Of a stretch of 64,000 bases of DNA, positions 48,887-57,228 are shown one piece after another (positions within the stretch are counted from its first letter, which is position 1; each line of letters begins with the position of its first letter). Source of the DNA: an uncultured Clostridium sp. (lineage in GTDB: Bacteria > Bacillota > Clostridia > Lachnospirales > Lachnospiraceae); assembly GCF_900547735.1 (NCBI RefSeq), contig NZ_URHZ01000017.1, positions 15,306 through 79,305 on the forward strand. Reading direction: 5' to 3'. The translations under genes and the position numbers were made by a program. Below the pieces are notes generated by a model, which saw only the letters and a list, made by a program, of their open reading frames with translations, did no database searches and had not been told where the DNA came from.

Positions 48887-50374
48887 ATGAAGATAAAGAC
48901 ACGTCTTGCTATTGCATTTATCACAATTACGGTGGTTCCTATTGCACTGATTTATATTGCCGTTATGGGACTTGTCAATTATCAGGGACGTTCCTTCCAG
49001 AAGAACTACGGGCTGAATGAACAGGTTGATCTGCTTTCCGGCAACTCCATGCAGGTATTTAACCGTCTGACACAGGGGGTTCAGAATACAATCCGCAAGT
49101 CGGTGGAGGCAGACCCCTCCATTTTTGACGACGAGAGCTATCTGGAATCCCTGAACGACGAGCTGGAGAAGAAGTATTCCTACCTGATTGTCAGAAAAGG
49201 GGATGAGCTTACTTTTTCCGGTGCGTCCGAAGGATTTGAGCTGGCGGACCAGCTTCCGCCCTATGATGATTACAAGGTGAACGCATCCGGCGGTTTCTAT
49301 CTCGACGGCGAGGAACAGCACCTTTTAAAGCAGATTGATTTTACATTCTCGGACGGGGCGGAGGGCAGCCTGTTTATTGTAACGAACGTAGGCGAATACG
49401 TTCCGGAGATTAAGTCGATGATCAGCGAGATGCTGCTGGTGGGAGTGCTGATTATCTGTTTCACGGCCGGTATCCTGATTATGTGGGTATACAGGGCGCT
49501 GCTGCAGCCGCTGAACAAGCTTCAGGAGGCCACGAAGAAGATTCGTGACGGTAACCTGGACTTTACACTGGATGTGGACAACGATGACGAGATTGGCCTG
49601 CTCTGCCAGGACTTTGAGGAGATGCGTTTAAGACTCAAGGAATCCTCGGAGGAGAAGCTCCAGTATGACAAGGAGAGCAAGGAACTGATCAGTAATATTT
49701 CCCATGACCTGAAGACGCCGATCACGGCTATCAAGGGTTATGTGGAGGGAATCCAGGACGGTGTGGCATCATCACCCGAAAAGCTGGATAAATATATCAA
49801 AACGATTTATAATAAGGCTAATGATATGGATCGCCTGATTGACGAGCTGACATTCTATTCCAAGATTGATACGAATAAAATACCGTATAACTACACGAAG
49901 ATCAACGTGGCGGAATATTTCGGGGACTGTGTGGAAGAGGTCGGCCTGGATATGGAGACCCGTGGAATTGAGCTGGGATACTTCAACTATGTGGACAACG
50001 ACGTTGTGATAATTGCCGATGCGGAGCAGATGAAGCGCGTGATTAACAACATTATCGGCAATTCCTTAAAATATCTGGATAAGAAAAAGGGAATCATTAA
50101 TATCAGAATTAAGGATGACGGTGATTTTATCCAGATTGTGATTGAGGACAACGGGAAAGGAATTGCGGCCAAGGACGTGCCATTTATATTTGACCGCTTT
50201 TACAGGACGGACTCCTCCAGGAATTCTTCCAAGGGAGGCAGCGGCATCGGCCTGTCCATCGTGAAGAAGATTATTGAGGATCACGGCGGCAGGATCTGGG
50301 CTACGAGCAAAGAAGGAATTGGCACTGAGGTTCATTTTGTGCTTAGAAAATACCAGGAGGTTATTCAGGAATGA
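48887..50374 (+). CDS. sensor histidine kinase with HAMP domain
   Basis: This is a 495-residue membrane kinase. A first membrane helix (residues 8-30), an extracellular sensor of about 150 residues with no domain I recognise, and a second helix (183-202) are followed by a HAMP region (LLQPLNKLQEATKKIRDGNLDF). The phosphoacceptor is His273 in ISNISHDLKTPITAIKGY. The N-box NNIIGNSLKYLDKKKG, G1 EDNGKGIAAKD, F-box and G2 GSGIGLSIVKKI are intact. AAGGAGG lies 14 bases before the ATG, rather far. The gene overlaps its response regulator by four bases. The signal is unknown; such pairs often monitor the cell envelope. Confidence 0.93.
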   Translation: MKIKTRLAIAFITITVVPIALIYIAVMGLVNYQGRSFQKNYGLNEQVDLLSGNSMQVFNRLTQGVQNTIRKSVEADPSIFDDESYLESLNDELEKKYSYLIVRKGDELTFSGASEGFELADQLPPYDDYKVNASGGFYLDGEEQHLLKQIDFTFSDGAEGSLFIVTNVGEYVPEIKSMISEMLLVGVLIICFTAGILIMWVYRALLQPLNKLQEATKKIRDGNLDFTLDVDNDDEIGLLCQDFEEMRLRLKESSEEKLQYDKESKELISNISHDLKTPITAIKGYVEGIQDGVASSPEKLDKYIKTIYNKANDMDRLIDELTFYSKIDTNKIPYNYTKINVAEYFGDCVEEVGLDMETRGIELGYFNYVDNDVVIIADAEQMKRVINNIIGNSLKYLDKKKGIINIRIKDDGDFIQIVIEDNGKGIAAKDVPFIFDRFYRTDSSRNSSKGGSGIGLSIVKKIIEDHGGRIWATSKEGIGTEVHFVLRKYQEVIQE

Positions 50375-51060
50375 GCAGAATTTTAATTGTTGAAGACGAA
50401 GAGAGCATCGCGGAGCTTGAGAAGGATTATCTGGAACTCTCCGGCTTTGAAGTAGAGATGGAGAACAACGGGGAATCAGGACTGAAACGGGGCCTGGAAG
50501 AAGATTTTGATCTGCTGATTCTGGATCTGATGCTTCCCGGTATGGACGGTTTTGAGATCTGTAAGAAAGTCCGCGAGGTGAAGAATACTCCGATTATCAT
50601 GGTTTCGGCAAAGAAAGACGATATAGACAAGATAAGAGGCCTGGGCCTGGGCGCCGACGATTACATCACAAAGCCCTTCAGCCCGAGTGAGATGGTAGCC
50701 AGGGTAAAAGCCCATATGGCAAGATACGAGCGCCTGATTGGCAGCGGAACCCCGGAGAACGAGATTATAGAAATCAGGGGCTTAAAGATCGACAAGACGG
50801 CAAGGCGCGTTTATATTAACGGGGAAGAGAAGAATTTCACCACGAAGGAATTCGACCTTCTGGCCTTCCTTGCCCAGAACCCTAACCACGTGTTTACGAA
50901 GGAAGAACTCTTCAGTAAGATCTGGGATATGGAATCCCTCGGAGATATCGCTACCGTTACGGTGCATATTAAAAAAATCAGGGAGAAGATAGAATTCAAT
51001 ACTGCAAAGCCGCAGTATATTGAGACGATCTGGGGTGTAGGCTACCGGTTTAAGGTGTGA
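50371..51060 (+). CDS. OmpR-family response regulator
   Basis: This 229-residue regulator has a receiver domain with VEDEESI, phosphorylated Asp52 in LLILDLMLPGMDG and Lys in YITKPFSP. The C-terminal winged helix (FTTKEFDLLAFLAQNPNHVFTKEELFSKIW, then TVTVHIKKIREKIE) is of the OmpR/PhoB type. The ATG lies inside the kinase stop region (ATGA overlap), so translation is coupled. No obvious target gene lies downstream. Confidence 0.95.
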   Translation: MSRILIVEDEESIAELEKDYLELSGFEVEMENNGESGLKRGLEEDFDLLILDLMLPGMDGFEICKKVREVKNTPIIMVSAKKDDIDKIRGLGLGADDYITKPFSPSEMVARVKAHMARYERLIGSGTPENEIIEIRGLKIDKTARRVYINGEEKNFTTKEFDLLAFLAQNPNHVFTKEELFSKIWDMESLGDIATVTVHIKKIREKIEFNTAKPQYIETIWGVGYRFKV

Positions 51061-51134
51061 TATTGACATAACACTTGATCTGGTGCAGAATAATCTTAGC
51101 CAGGAAGTTAAATAAGTCCATTTGGACACAAAGA

Positions 51135-51166
51135 GAAATCCCGTGTATGCCAGTACACGGGATTTC
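51135..51166 (+). terminator. hairpin after the two-component genes
   Basis: A perfect 13-base stem GAAATCCCGTGTA/TACACGGGATTTC is followed only by CCTTAT, so it is a weak intrinsic terminator. Confidence 0.6.
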
Positions 51167-51180
51167 CCTTATGGTAAGCG

Positions 51181-51260
51181 GTTACCGCAGGAGCTTTCGT
51201 TTTTCCGTATTCCCCACCTACACCACAAAACTTCCACGGGACTGAAGACTCACAATCCGC
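51181..51260 (-). repeat. GC-rich intergenic repeat, minus orientation
   Basis: On the minus strand this reads TTGTGAGTCTTCAGTCCCG, then GTGTAGGTGGGGAATACGG, then a CTCCTGCGGTAACC end. The same order of blocks is found at 63707-63780 on the plus strand. Confidence 0.65.
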
Positions 51261-51262
51261 CC

Positions 51263-53275
51263 CTACTCTTTCGATAACTCATTCTTCAACGTCTTAGCCA
51301 GCTCATCCGGCGCATTCTCATGCATAACTTCCTTCCAGGCCGACAAGAGATTTTTCCGCTCCACAACACAGGGAGAGATCCCGATATATTCATATCCCCT
51401 CTGGTTCAGCAGCGCCTTGGCGGTAGCCTGTCCCGCGGCGACGCCCTGGTCGTATGCCTTCTGAGCGCTCAGACCGAGCACGATATCTTCATCGGCCAGG
51501 ATTCTTGCTATCTCATAATCTAAATCAAAGGTCACAATCTTAATATCGCAGCGGTTCAGTTCCCGCATTGCCCTGATCACTCCGAGTGCGGGGCCTTCCC
51601 AGGACACATAGAGCCCCCTGATTTCCGGGTGGGTGAGAATCATCTTTTTCGCCACCGTATAGGCGTTTTCTATCTGGTAAAACGGTTCCGATTCCACGAT
51701 TGTGATATTCGGATATTCCTCCCGTATCGTTTGTTCCGCAATCATGTCCCTCAGATAGGTTCCGAGGAATTTGCTTCCGTGTACGATGAAACCGACTACC
51801 ACATTCTCTTCCTTCTTGAAGTGTTCCCCCAGGAGCACGGCTCCGCCCCGCCCGTTTTCACGCTCATTGGTGGAGACGAGGGAATAGTAGTCCCCCTTGC
51901 TCATCCCGTCCGGCACATTGCTGATAAAAATCAGTTTCGTCTCTTTGGATAGCTGACGGAACTTGTTGGCGGTGGCGGTATCGTCGACCGGAATCGCAAC
52001 AATGGCGTCCACCCCCTGCATTCGCAGGCTCTCAAGCTGGATCGCCTGAAGGTTCGGGTCAAAATTGGAGTCGGTGACGGAAACAATGTTGACGCCGCAC
52101 CGGGACAGAATATAGCGCAGCCCCTTCTCGTGCATGGCGGCCCACTGGGTGTTGCCGTAGTGGAAGGAGACGCCCACCCTGTATCTGCGCTCCTGCAGTT
52201 CTTTTACTTCAGACGGGGTCAAATCCAGATTGTCGGGAGAAACGGTGGTTTCACCGTACGGTCCCTTGCCGATCATCTTGACGGACTTCCTGATTTCTAA
52301 AAGAGACGGGATATGTACTTCCTCCACCTCAGTAACTCCGTTTATCTGTTCAAACAGGAGTCTCAGAGCATTCTCGGCCATTCTGTGGCAGTCGTGGGAG
52401 AATGTTGTGAGGGGCGTGCCGAAGAGGTGGCACCATGATTCATCACTGAAACCGATGACGGATAACTGCTCGGGAATATCGACGGCAAGCTGCTGCAAAG
52501 TAGAAATCAGAATCAGCGTAATCCGGTTGCCGCAGGCAATATAGGCCGTGGGTTTAAAATTCTCATAATGGCTGATGATGGCCCGCTCACAGTCCTTATT
52601 ATTGTACAGATTCATTTTGACAATGTTGGTGTCGTCACAATGTACGCCTGCGTCGTACATGGCGTCCAGGAAACCGGTTAACTGCTCATTGACCGTGGAA
52701 ATTTCCCTGTCCGACATCAGAATGCCGATTCTCTTGTGTCCGCTGTTGAGGAGGGTCTGTGTTCCCTTATAAATAATACTGTCGCTGTCGGCCACTACAC
52801 AGGAGATGGAGTGGTCCGAGACTGTGCGCTCAATGCAGACAAGCGGCATACCCCGCTGTCGTATCTTCTGATAGTACCGGCTGTCCTGGCCGGAGGGGGC
52901 AATTATGATTCCGGCGGTCTGGCGGCTGCTCATCAGGTTCTCCAGAATCCGCTTTTCGGAGGCAATATCATCGAAGGTCAGATAGATGGATACCGAATAT
53001 CCTTTGGACTCACAAAGCTCCGTAATGCAGGTAATAATCCTGGTAAATAAAGAGCCGCCCACATTGGGAATTACGACGGCTATGACGGATTTTTCACCTA
53101 TCCTGGCAGTGCCGGGCTTTTTCTGCGCTTTCACCTGATAATTCGTATCGCGGATAGCCTGCAGGACCTTTTTTGTCAGCGCGGGTTTCACGTATCGCGT
53201 TCCGTTTATGACATGAGAGACGGTTGCAATCGAGACCCCGGCTTTTTCCGCAACATCCTTGATCGTTGTAGCCAT
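51263..53275 (-). CDS. LacI-family regulator with two tandem sugar-binding domains
   Basis: This 670-residue protein is twice the usual LacI length. Residues 1-60 are a LacI helix-turn-helix (TIKDVAEKAGVSIATVSHVINGTRYV). Residues about 62-340 are the normal periplasmic-binding-like domain (VIAVVIPNVGGSLFTRIITCI to LEIRKSV). After a linker, residues about 365-650 form a second such domain of the RbsB kind (RYRVGVSFHYGNTQWAAMHEKGLRYIL, with VDAIVAIPVDDTATA and LYVSWEGPALGVIRAM). It resembles the solute receptor encoded next door, as if a second ligand sensor had been fused on. It diverges from the ABC operon and is flanked by TTTACGTAAA operators, one at its own start site. Confidence 0.9.
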   Translation of the reverse strand: MATTIKDVAEKAGVSIATVSHVINGTRYVKPALTKKVLQAIRDTNYQVKAQKKPGTARIGEKSVIAVVIPNVGGSLFTRIITCITELCESKGYSVSIYLTFDDIASEKRILENLMSSRQTAGIIIAPSGQDSRYYQKIRQRGMPLVCIERTVSDHSISCVVADSDSIIYKGTQTLLNSGHKRIGILMSDREISTVNEQLTGFLDAMYDAGVHCDDTNIVKMNLYNNKDCERAIISHYENFKPTAYIACGNRITLILISTLQQLAVDIPEQLSVIGFSDESWCHLFGTPLTTFSHDCHRMAENALRLLFEQINGVTEVEEVHIPSLLEIRKSVKMIGKGPYGETTVSPDNLDLTPSEVKELQERRYRVGVSFHYGNTQWAAMHEKGLRYILSRCGVNIVSVTDSNFDPNLQAIQLESLRMQGVDAIVAIPVDDTATANKFRQLSKETKLIFISNVPDGMSKGDYYSLVSTNERENGRGGAVLLGEHFKKEENVVVGFIVHGSKFLGTYLRDMIAEQTIREEYPNITIVESEPFYQIENAYTVAKKMILTHPEIRGLYVSWEGPALGVIRAMRELNRCDIKIVTFDLDYEIARILADEDIVLGLSAQKAYDQGVAAGQATAKALLNQRGYEYIGISPCVVERKNLLSAWKEVMHENAPDELAKTLKNELSKE

Positions 53276-53294
53276 GTAAAATCCCTCCCCTGTT

Positions 53295-53343
53295 ATTTAC
53301 GTAAATTCACTTATACTATATCAATTTATAAAAACAAAGTCAA
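53295..53343 (-). promoter_or_regulatory. promoter and operator of the LacI-type gene
   Basis: On the minus strand TTGACT, a 17-base spacer and TATAGT (53315-53343) form the promoter. The palindrome ATTTACGTAAAT (53295-53306) lies right at the expected start site, implying autorepression. Confidence 0.82.
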
Positions 53344-53432
53344 ATTCTATTCGAGGCAGCGGAGGAAGGGAGAGAGATTTTTATAAAACATAATGGTAAA
53401 AAATAGAAGAAAAACGGTGAAAATGGCTTAAA

Positions 53433-53442
53433 TTTACGTAAA
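53433..53442. promoter_or_regulatory. middle TTTACGTAAA operator
   Basis: This is the second of three copies of TTTACGTAAA in the 345-base divergent region. It lies about 137 bases from the first and 115 from the third, a spacing that would allow looping between promoters. Confidence 0.7.
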
Positions 53443-53519
53443 AAATGAATTTGCTTTATCATATTAGCACAAAATGCACAAAACATTCCTGTTCAAAACG
53501 CAGAATATTATAAAAACCG

Positions 53520-53557
53520 TTGACGCTGTCAGACTGCAATGATATCATTTACGTAAA
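53520..53557 (+). promoter_or_regulatory. promoter and operator of the ABC transporter operon
   Basis: TTGACG, a 17-base spacer and TATCAT (53520-53548) form the promoter. TTTACGTAAA at 53548-53557 overlaps the end of the -10 and the start site, a typical LacI repression site. Confidence 0.85.
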
Positions 53558-53620
53558 CAAAGCGGCGCGCGAAGCTTAATGCAGTAAAGTAAGAAGTCAA
53601 CCAAAGAGGAGGATACAAAA

Positions 53621-54649
53621 ATGAAGAAAACAATCGCAAAGGTAATGGCATTCACAATGCTGGCGGCAACACTGGCCGGATGCGGCGGCTCGGGAAATAA
53701 GACGGAGACTCCGGCGGCAGAAGCAAAGACAGAGGGAGCAGCTTCTGAAGCGGCAGGAACGGAAGGAACCGAGGGCGCAGAGGGTACGGCATCCTATAAA
53801 TTTGCATTTCTTCCTAATACACAGAATAATACATTCCAGGCGGCAATGAACGACACATTTAAAAAGCTTTGCAGTGAAAAGGGTTACAGCTATGTGTGCC
53901 TTGACCCGGACTATGATTTAAATACCCAGTTATCCCAGATGGCCGATGTGGCAAACCAGAACTTCGACGCAGTGTTCGTAATTCCGGTTGACTCCGCAGG
54001 CATCAGACAGGGACTTGAGCAGATACATGAGAAAAACATCCCGATCCTCAATGTGGATACCCCGGTGATCGATGATGATTTAGATTTAGTGGAAACCGTA
54101 ATTGCCACCGACGCCTATAATGCGGGTACCTTGGTAGGACAGCAGATGGCAGCGGACTATCCGGACGGAGCAAAGATTGCCATTTTGGATTTCCCATCCA
54201 ATGAATCATGCGTAAACCGCGTGGCCGGTTTTATGGACGGCCTCGGCGCTGCAAAGGATAAATTTGAGATTGTCGCACAGCAGGACGGCGCGGCAGCGCT
54301 TGATATTTCCATGCCGATTGCAGAGGATATTATCCAGGCCAACCCGGGCATCAACGCATTCTTCTGTATCAACGACCCGTCGGCCCTCGGCGCTGCAGCC
54401 GCCATCAAGGCATCCGGAAAGACGGATATCGGCGTTTACTCCATCGACGCATCTCCGGACGGCAAGGCGGCAATCCTGGACGGTTCCTTCACCGCAGTGG
54501 CGGCACAGGTTCCGATTGGCATCGCAGAGACGGCATTTGAAAAAGCGGAAACACTTTTAGCCGGCGGCGAAATTGAAAAAGAAATCCTGTTACCTTCTTT
54601 CCTGGTTGACAAAGAGAAAGCAGAGGCGACACTGAAAGATTGGCAGTAA
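53621..54649 (+). CDS. sugar ABC transporter substrate-binding lipoprotein (RbsB-like)
   Basis: This 342-residue protein has a lipoprotein signal ending TLAGC (Cys21), a Glu/Ala/Gly-rich linker to residue 57, and the type I periplasmic-binding fold of pentose/hexose receptors: FLPNTQNNTFQAAMNDTFKKL, VFVIPVDSAGIRQGLEQIHEKNIPILNVDTPV, CVNRVAGFMDGL and FCINDPSALGAAAAIKASG. GAGGAGGATAC precedes the ATG. It is the first gene of the LacI-controlled operon. A hairpin after its stop probably keeps its level above that of the membrane genes. Confidence 0.95.
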   Translation: MKKTIAKVMAFTMLAATLAGCGGSGNKTETPAAEAKTEGAASEAAGTEGTEGAEGTASYKFAFLPNTQNNTFQAAMNDTFKKLCSEKGYSYVCLDPDYDLNTQLSQMADVANQNFDAVFVIPVDSAGIRQGLEQIHEKNIPILNVDTPVIDDDLDLVETVIATDAYNAGTLVGQQMAADYPDGAKIAILDFPSNESCVNRVAGFMDGLGAAKDKFEIVAQQDGAAALDISMPIAEDIIQANPGINAFFCINDPSALGAAAAIKASGKTDIGVYSIDASPDGKAAILDGSFTAVAAQVPIGIAETAFEKAETLLAGGEIEKEILLPSFLVDKEKAEATLKDWQ

Positions 54650-54688
54650 ATTACGGTTTAATACTGCGGCAGTAACAGTACGACACGG

Positions 54689-54718
54689 CAGGCGCTTCTC
54701 TAACGGAAGTGCCTGTTT
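54689..54718 (+). terminator. intra-operon attenuating hairpin
   Basis: The stem CAGGCGCTTC/GGAAGTGCCTG is followed by TTTT. It lies between the receptor and ATPase genes, a common place for partial termination in sugar ABC operons. Confidence 0.7.
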
Positions 54719-54738
54719 TCAGAAATGCAGGTGAGCGA

Positions 54739-56232
54739 GTGGAAAACATTGTATTAAAGATGACAGACATATCAAAAAGCTTCGGTGGTGTCCACGCTTT
54801 AAACGGGATTCATTTTGAGCTGAGAGAAGGGGAAATCCATGCCCTGCTGGGGGAGAACGGAGCCGGAAAGTCTACGCTTATCAAGGTTCTGGGCGGAATT
54901 TACAGACCGGACAGGGGCGTCATAAGCATCGGCGGAAAAGAGATTGAGATAGATAACGTCCAGACTGCCAGGGAGCACGGAATCGGAATCATTCATCAGG
55001 AGATTGTGCTGGTTCCTTACCTGACCGTGGCGGAAAATATTTTCCTGGGACGCGAGATTCTGGACCGGTTCGGTTTTAAGAATATGAAGGAAATGCTCCG
55101 TCAGGCCGGAGAAATGTTAAAGCGTCTGGGACTGGAGATTGAGGCGGACACAAAGATTGCGGATCTGACCATTGCCCAGCAGCAGATGGTTGAAATCGTA
55201 AAAGCAAGCTCATTTAACGTGAAAATCCTGGTTATGGATGAGCCGACCTCTTCCCTGTCGGACGAAGAGGTGGAAAAGCTGTTTGAGACTATGACAAGGC
55301 TGAAAGCGCAGAAGGTAAGCATCATATATATTTCCCACAGGATGGAAGAACTGTTCAGAATGTCGGACCGGATTACGGTCATCCGGGACGGTTCCTATGT
55401 CGGAACGGTAAATACAAAGGAAACAGACACCGACGAGCTGGTGGCCATGATGGTCGGCCGCAGCCTTCAGAATTATTATACAAGAGATTACGATACACTC
55501 CGGGAGGACAGTGTAATCCTGGAAGTAGAAAATCTGACGAAGAAGGGCGTTTTTGAGAATATCAGCTTCAGAGTCAGAAAAGGTGAAATACTCGGTTTTG
55601 CAGGACTTGTGGGGGCCGGAAGAAGTGAGATTATGACCTGCGTCTTCGGCGCCGACCGCTTTGATTCAGGCCGGGTCATCTTGAACGGCCGGGAGGTGCG
55701 GTTTAAGAACTGCCTGGAAGCCATCAATCAGGGAATTGCCATGGTTACGGAGGACAGAAAGAAGACGGGGCTTACACTGATTAATTCGATCGTGTTTAAT
55801 ACAACCCTCTCAAGCCTGAAGTACTACGCCAGGGGCCTTCTGCTCAGCGATGCGAAGAAAGAGGCGGTTACGCAGGAATACATAAAGAGCCTGAATATCA
55901 AAGCTCTGTCGCCTGATGCGGCGGTGGGCAGCATGTCGGGCGGCAACCAGCAGAAGGTGGTAATTGCAAAGGCGCTGGCGACAAAGCCGGAAATACTGAT
56001 ACTGGACGAACCGACAAGGGGTGTGGACGTAGGCGCGAAAGCCGAGATTTACTCCATTATTAACGAGCTGGCAAAAGAGGGAATGGCGATTATCATGATC
56101 TCCTCGGAACTTCCCGAGATAATCAACATGTGCGACAACGTGTGCGTTATCAAGGAGGGCGTCAAGACGGGAGAAATTGGTCATCTGGAACTGACACAGG
56201 AACGAATTATGAAATTGGCTACGGGAGTGTAA
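54739..56232 (+). CDS. sugar ABC transporter ATP-binding protein (RbsA-like)
   Basis: This 497-residue protein has two fused ATPase domains. The first has Walker A GENGAGKST (residues 38-46), the Walker B end LVMDEPTSSLS and a degenerate signature in TIAQQQMVEI. The second has the altered GLVGAGRSE in the Walker A position, a full MSGGNQQK signature and LILDEPTRGVDVGAKAEIY. This is the RbsA/MglA pattern. I chose the GTG at 54739 with AGGTGAG upstream; it gives the family's normal N-terminus (VENIVLKMTDISKSFGGV), while the earlier ATG at 54709 lies in the attenuator hairpin. The permease gene starts three bases after the stop. Confidence 0.93.
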   Translation: MENIVLKMTDISKSFGGVHALNGIHFELREGEIHALLGENGAGKSTLIKVLGGIYRPDRGVISIGGKEIEIDNVQTAREHGIGIIHQEIVLVPYLTVAENIFLGREILDRFGFKNMKEMLRQAGEMLKRLGLEIEADTKIADLTIAQQQMVEIVKASSFNVKILVMDEPTSSLSDEEVEKLFETMTRLKAQKVSIIYISHRMEELFRMSDRITVIRDGSYVGTVNTKETDTDELVAMMVGRSLQNYYTRDYDTLREDSVILEVENLTKKGVFENISFRVRKGEILGFAGLVGAGRSEIMTCVFGADRFDSGRVILNGREVRFKNCLEAINQGIAMVTEDRKKTGLTLINSIVFNTTLSSLKYYARGLLLSDAKKEAVTQEYIKSLNIKALSPDAAVGSMSGGNQQKVVIAKALATKPEILILDEPTRGVDVGAKAEIYSIINELAKEGMAIIMISSELPEIINMCDNVCVIKEGVKTGEIGHLELTQERIMKLATGV

Positions 56233-56235
56233 AAT

Positions 56236-57225
56236 ATGAAAAATAACAGTTTTATGAAAATGCTGAAAGGAAATTCCGGAATCATTGCAGTGCTCGTCAT
56301 CATCTCCATTATCCTGAGCTTCGCGTCACCGGTTTTCCTCACCACGGACAACCTTCTGTCTGTTCTCAGACAGGTATCAAATAATATGTATCTTGCGCTT
56401 GGAATGACACTCGTCATTATCCTGGGAGGGATTGACCTCTCCGTGGGCACCTGTGTCGCCATGTGCGGCACCCTGACGGCCGGACTCATGGTCAACCAGG
56501 GAATGCCGATGGCCGCGGCGATCGCGGTGGGCCTGTTTCTCGGAACGCTGGCCGGATTCTTAAACGGTTTAATCATCGCCACCTTTAAGGTGCCTGCCTT
56601 TATTGTAACCATGTCTATGATGAATGTGGCCAAGGGCGTCGCATACATCTACTCGGGAGGCCGTTCCATCAGGGTTTCCAACGACGTATTTACCGGAATC
56701 GGAACAGGGAAATTATTCGGCGTCCTGCCGCTTCCGGTTGTGTACATGGTCGTTCTCATCATTATTTTTATTGTTGTATTAAACAAGACGAAATTCGGAA
56801 CCTATATATTTGCCATCGGAGGCAACCGGGAGTCGGCCAGACTTTCCGGCGTGCCGATTAAAAAGGTGGAGATTGCGGTATTTACCATATCAGGTTTCCT
56901 GGCGGCATTCGCCGGTATCGTCCTTTCCGCGAGAATGTATTCCGGCCAGCCGGGCGTCGGAGAAGGGTATGAGCTGGACGCAATCGCAGCCTGCGTGCTG
57001 GGCGGAATCTCCATGACGGGCGGTGTCGGAGCCGTATCGGGAACAATTTTCGGCGCGCTGGTAATCGGCATCATCAGCAACGGTCTGAACCTGATTGGAC
57101 TCAGTTCCTTCTGGCAGTTGGTTGTAAAGGGCCTGATTATCGTCCTGGCCGTCATCATCGACACCCAGAAGGGAAAAGATAGTGTAGTGAAACGCATCAT
57201 AAGAAACGCGAAGGAGAGAGCATAA
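56236..57225 (+). CDS. sugar ABC transporter permease (RbsC-like)
   Basis: This 329-residue permease has about nine membrane helices and the RbsC-family pattern: MTLVIILGGIDLSVGTCVAMCG, GTLAGFLNGLIIATFKVPAFIVTMSMM, YIFAIGGNRESARLSGVPI and AIAACVLGGISMTGGVGAVSGTIFGALVIG. It probably forms the homodimeric channel for the RbsA-like ATPase. The GH32 gene starts three bases after its stop. Confidence 0.95.
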   Translation: MKNNSFMKMLKGNSGIIAVLVIISIILSFASPVFLTTDNLLSVLRQVSNNMYLALGMTLVIILGGIDLSVGTCVAMCGTLTAGLMVNQGMPMAAAIAVGLFLGTLAGFLNGLIIATFKVPAFIVTMSMMNVAKGVAYIYSGGRSIRVSNDVFTGIGTGKLFGVLPLPVVYMVVLIIIFIVVLNKTKFGTYIFAIGGNRESARLSGVPIKKVEIAVFTISGFLAAFAGIVLSARMYSGQPGVGEGYELDAIAACVLGGISMTGGVGAVSGTIFGALVIGIISNGLNLIGLSSFWQLVVKGLIIVLAVIIDTQKGKDSVVKRIIRNAKERA

Positions 57226-57228
57226 GAA

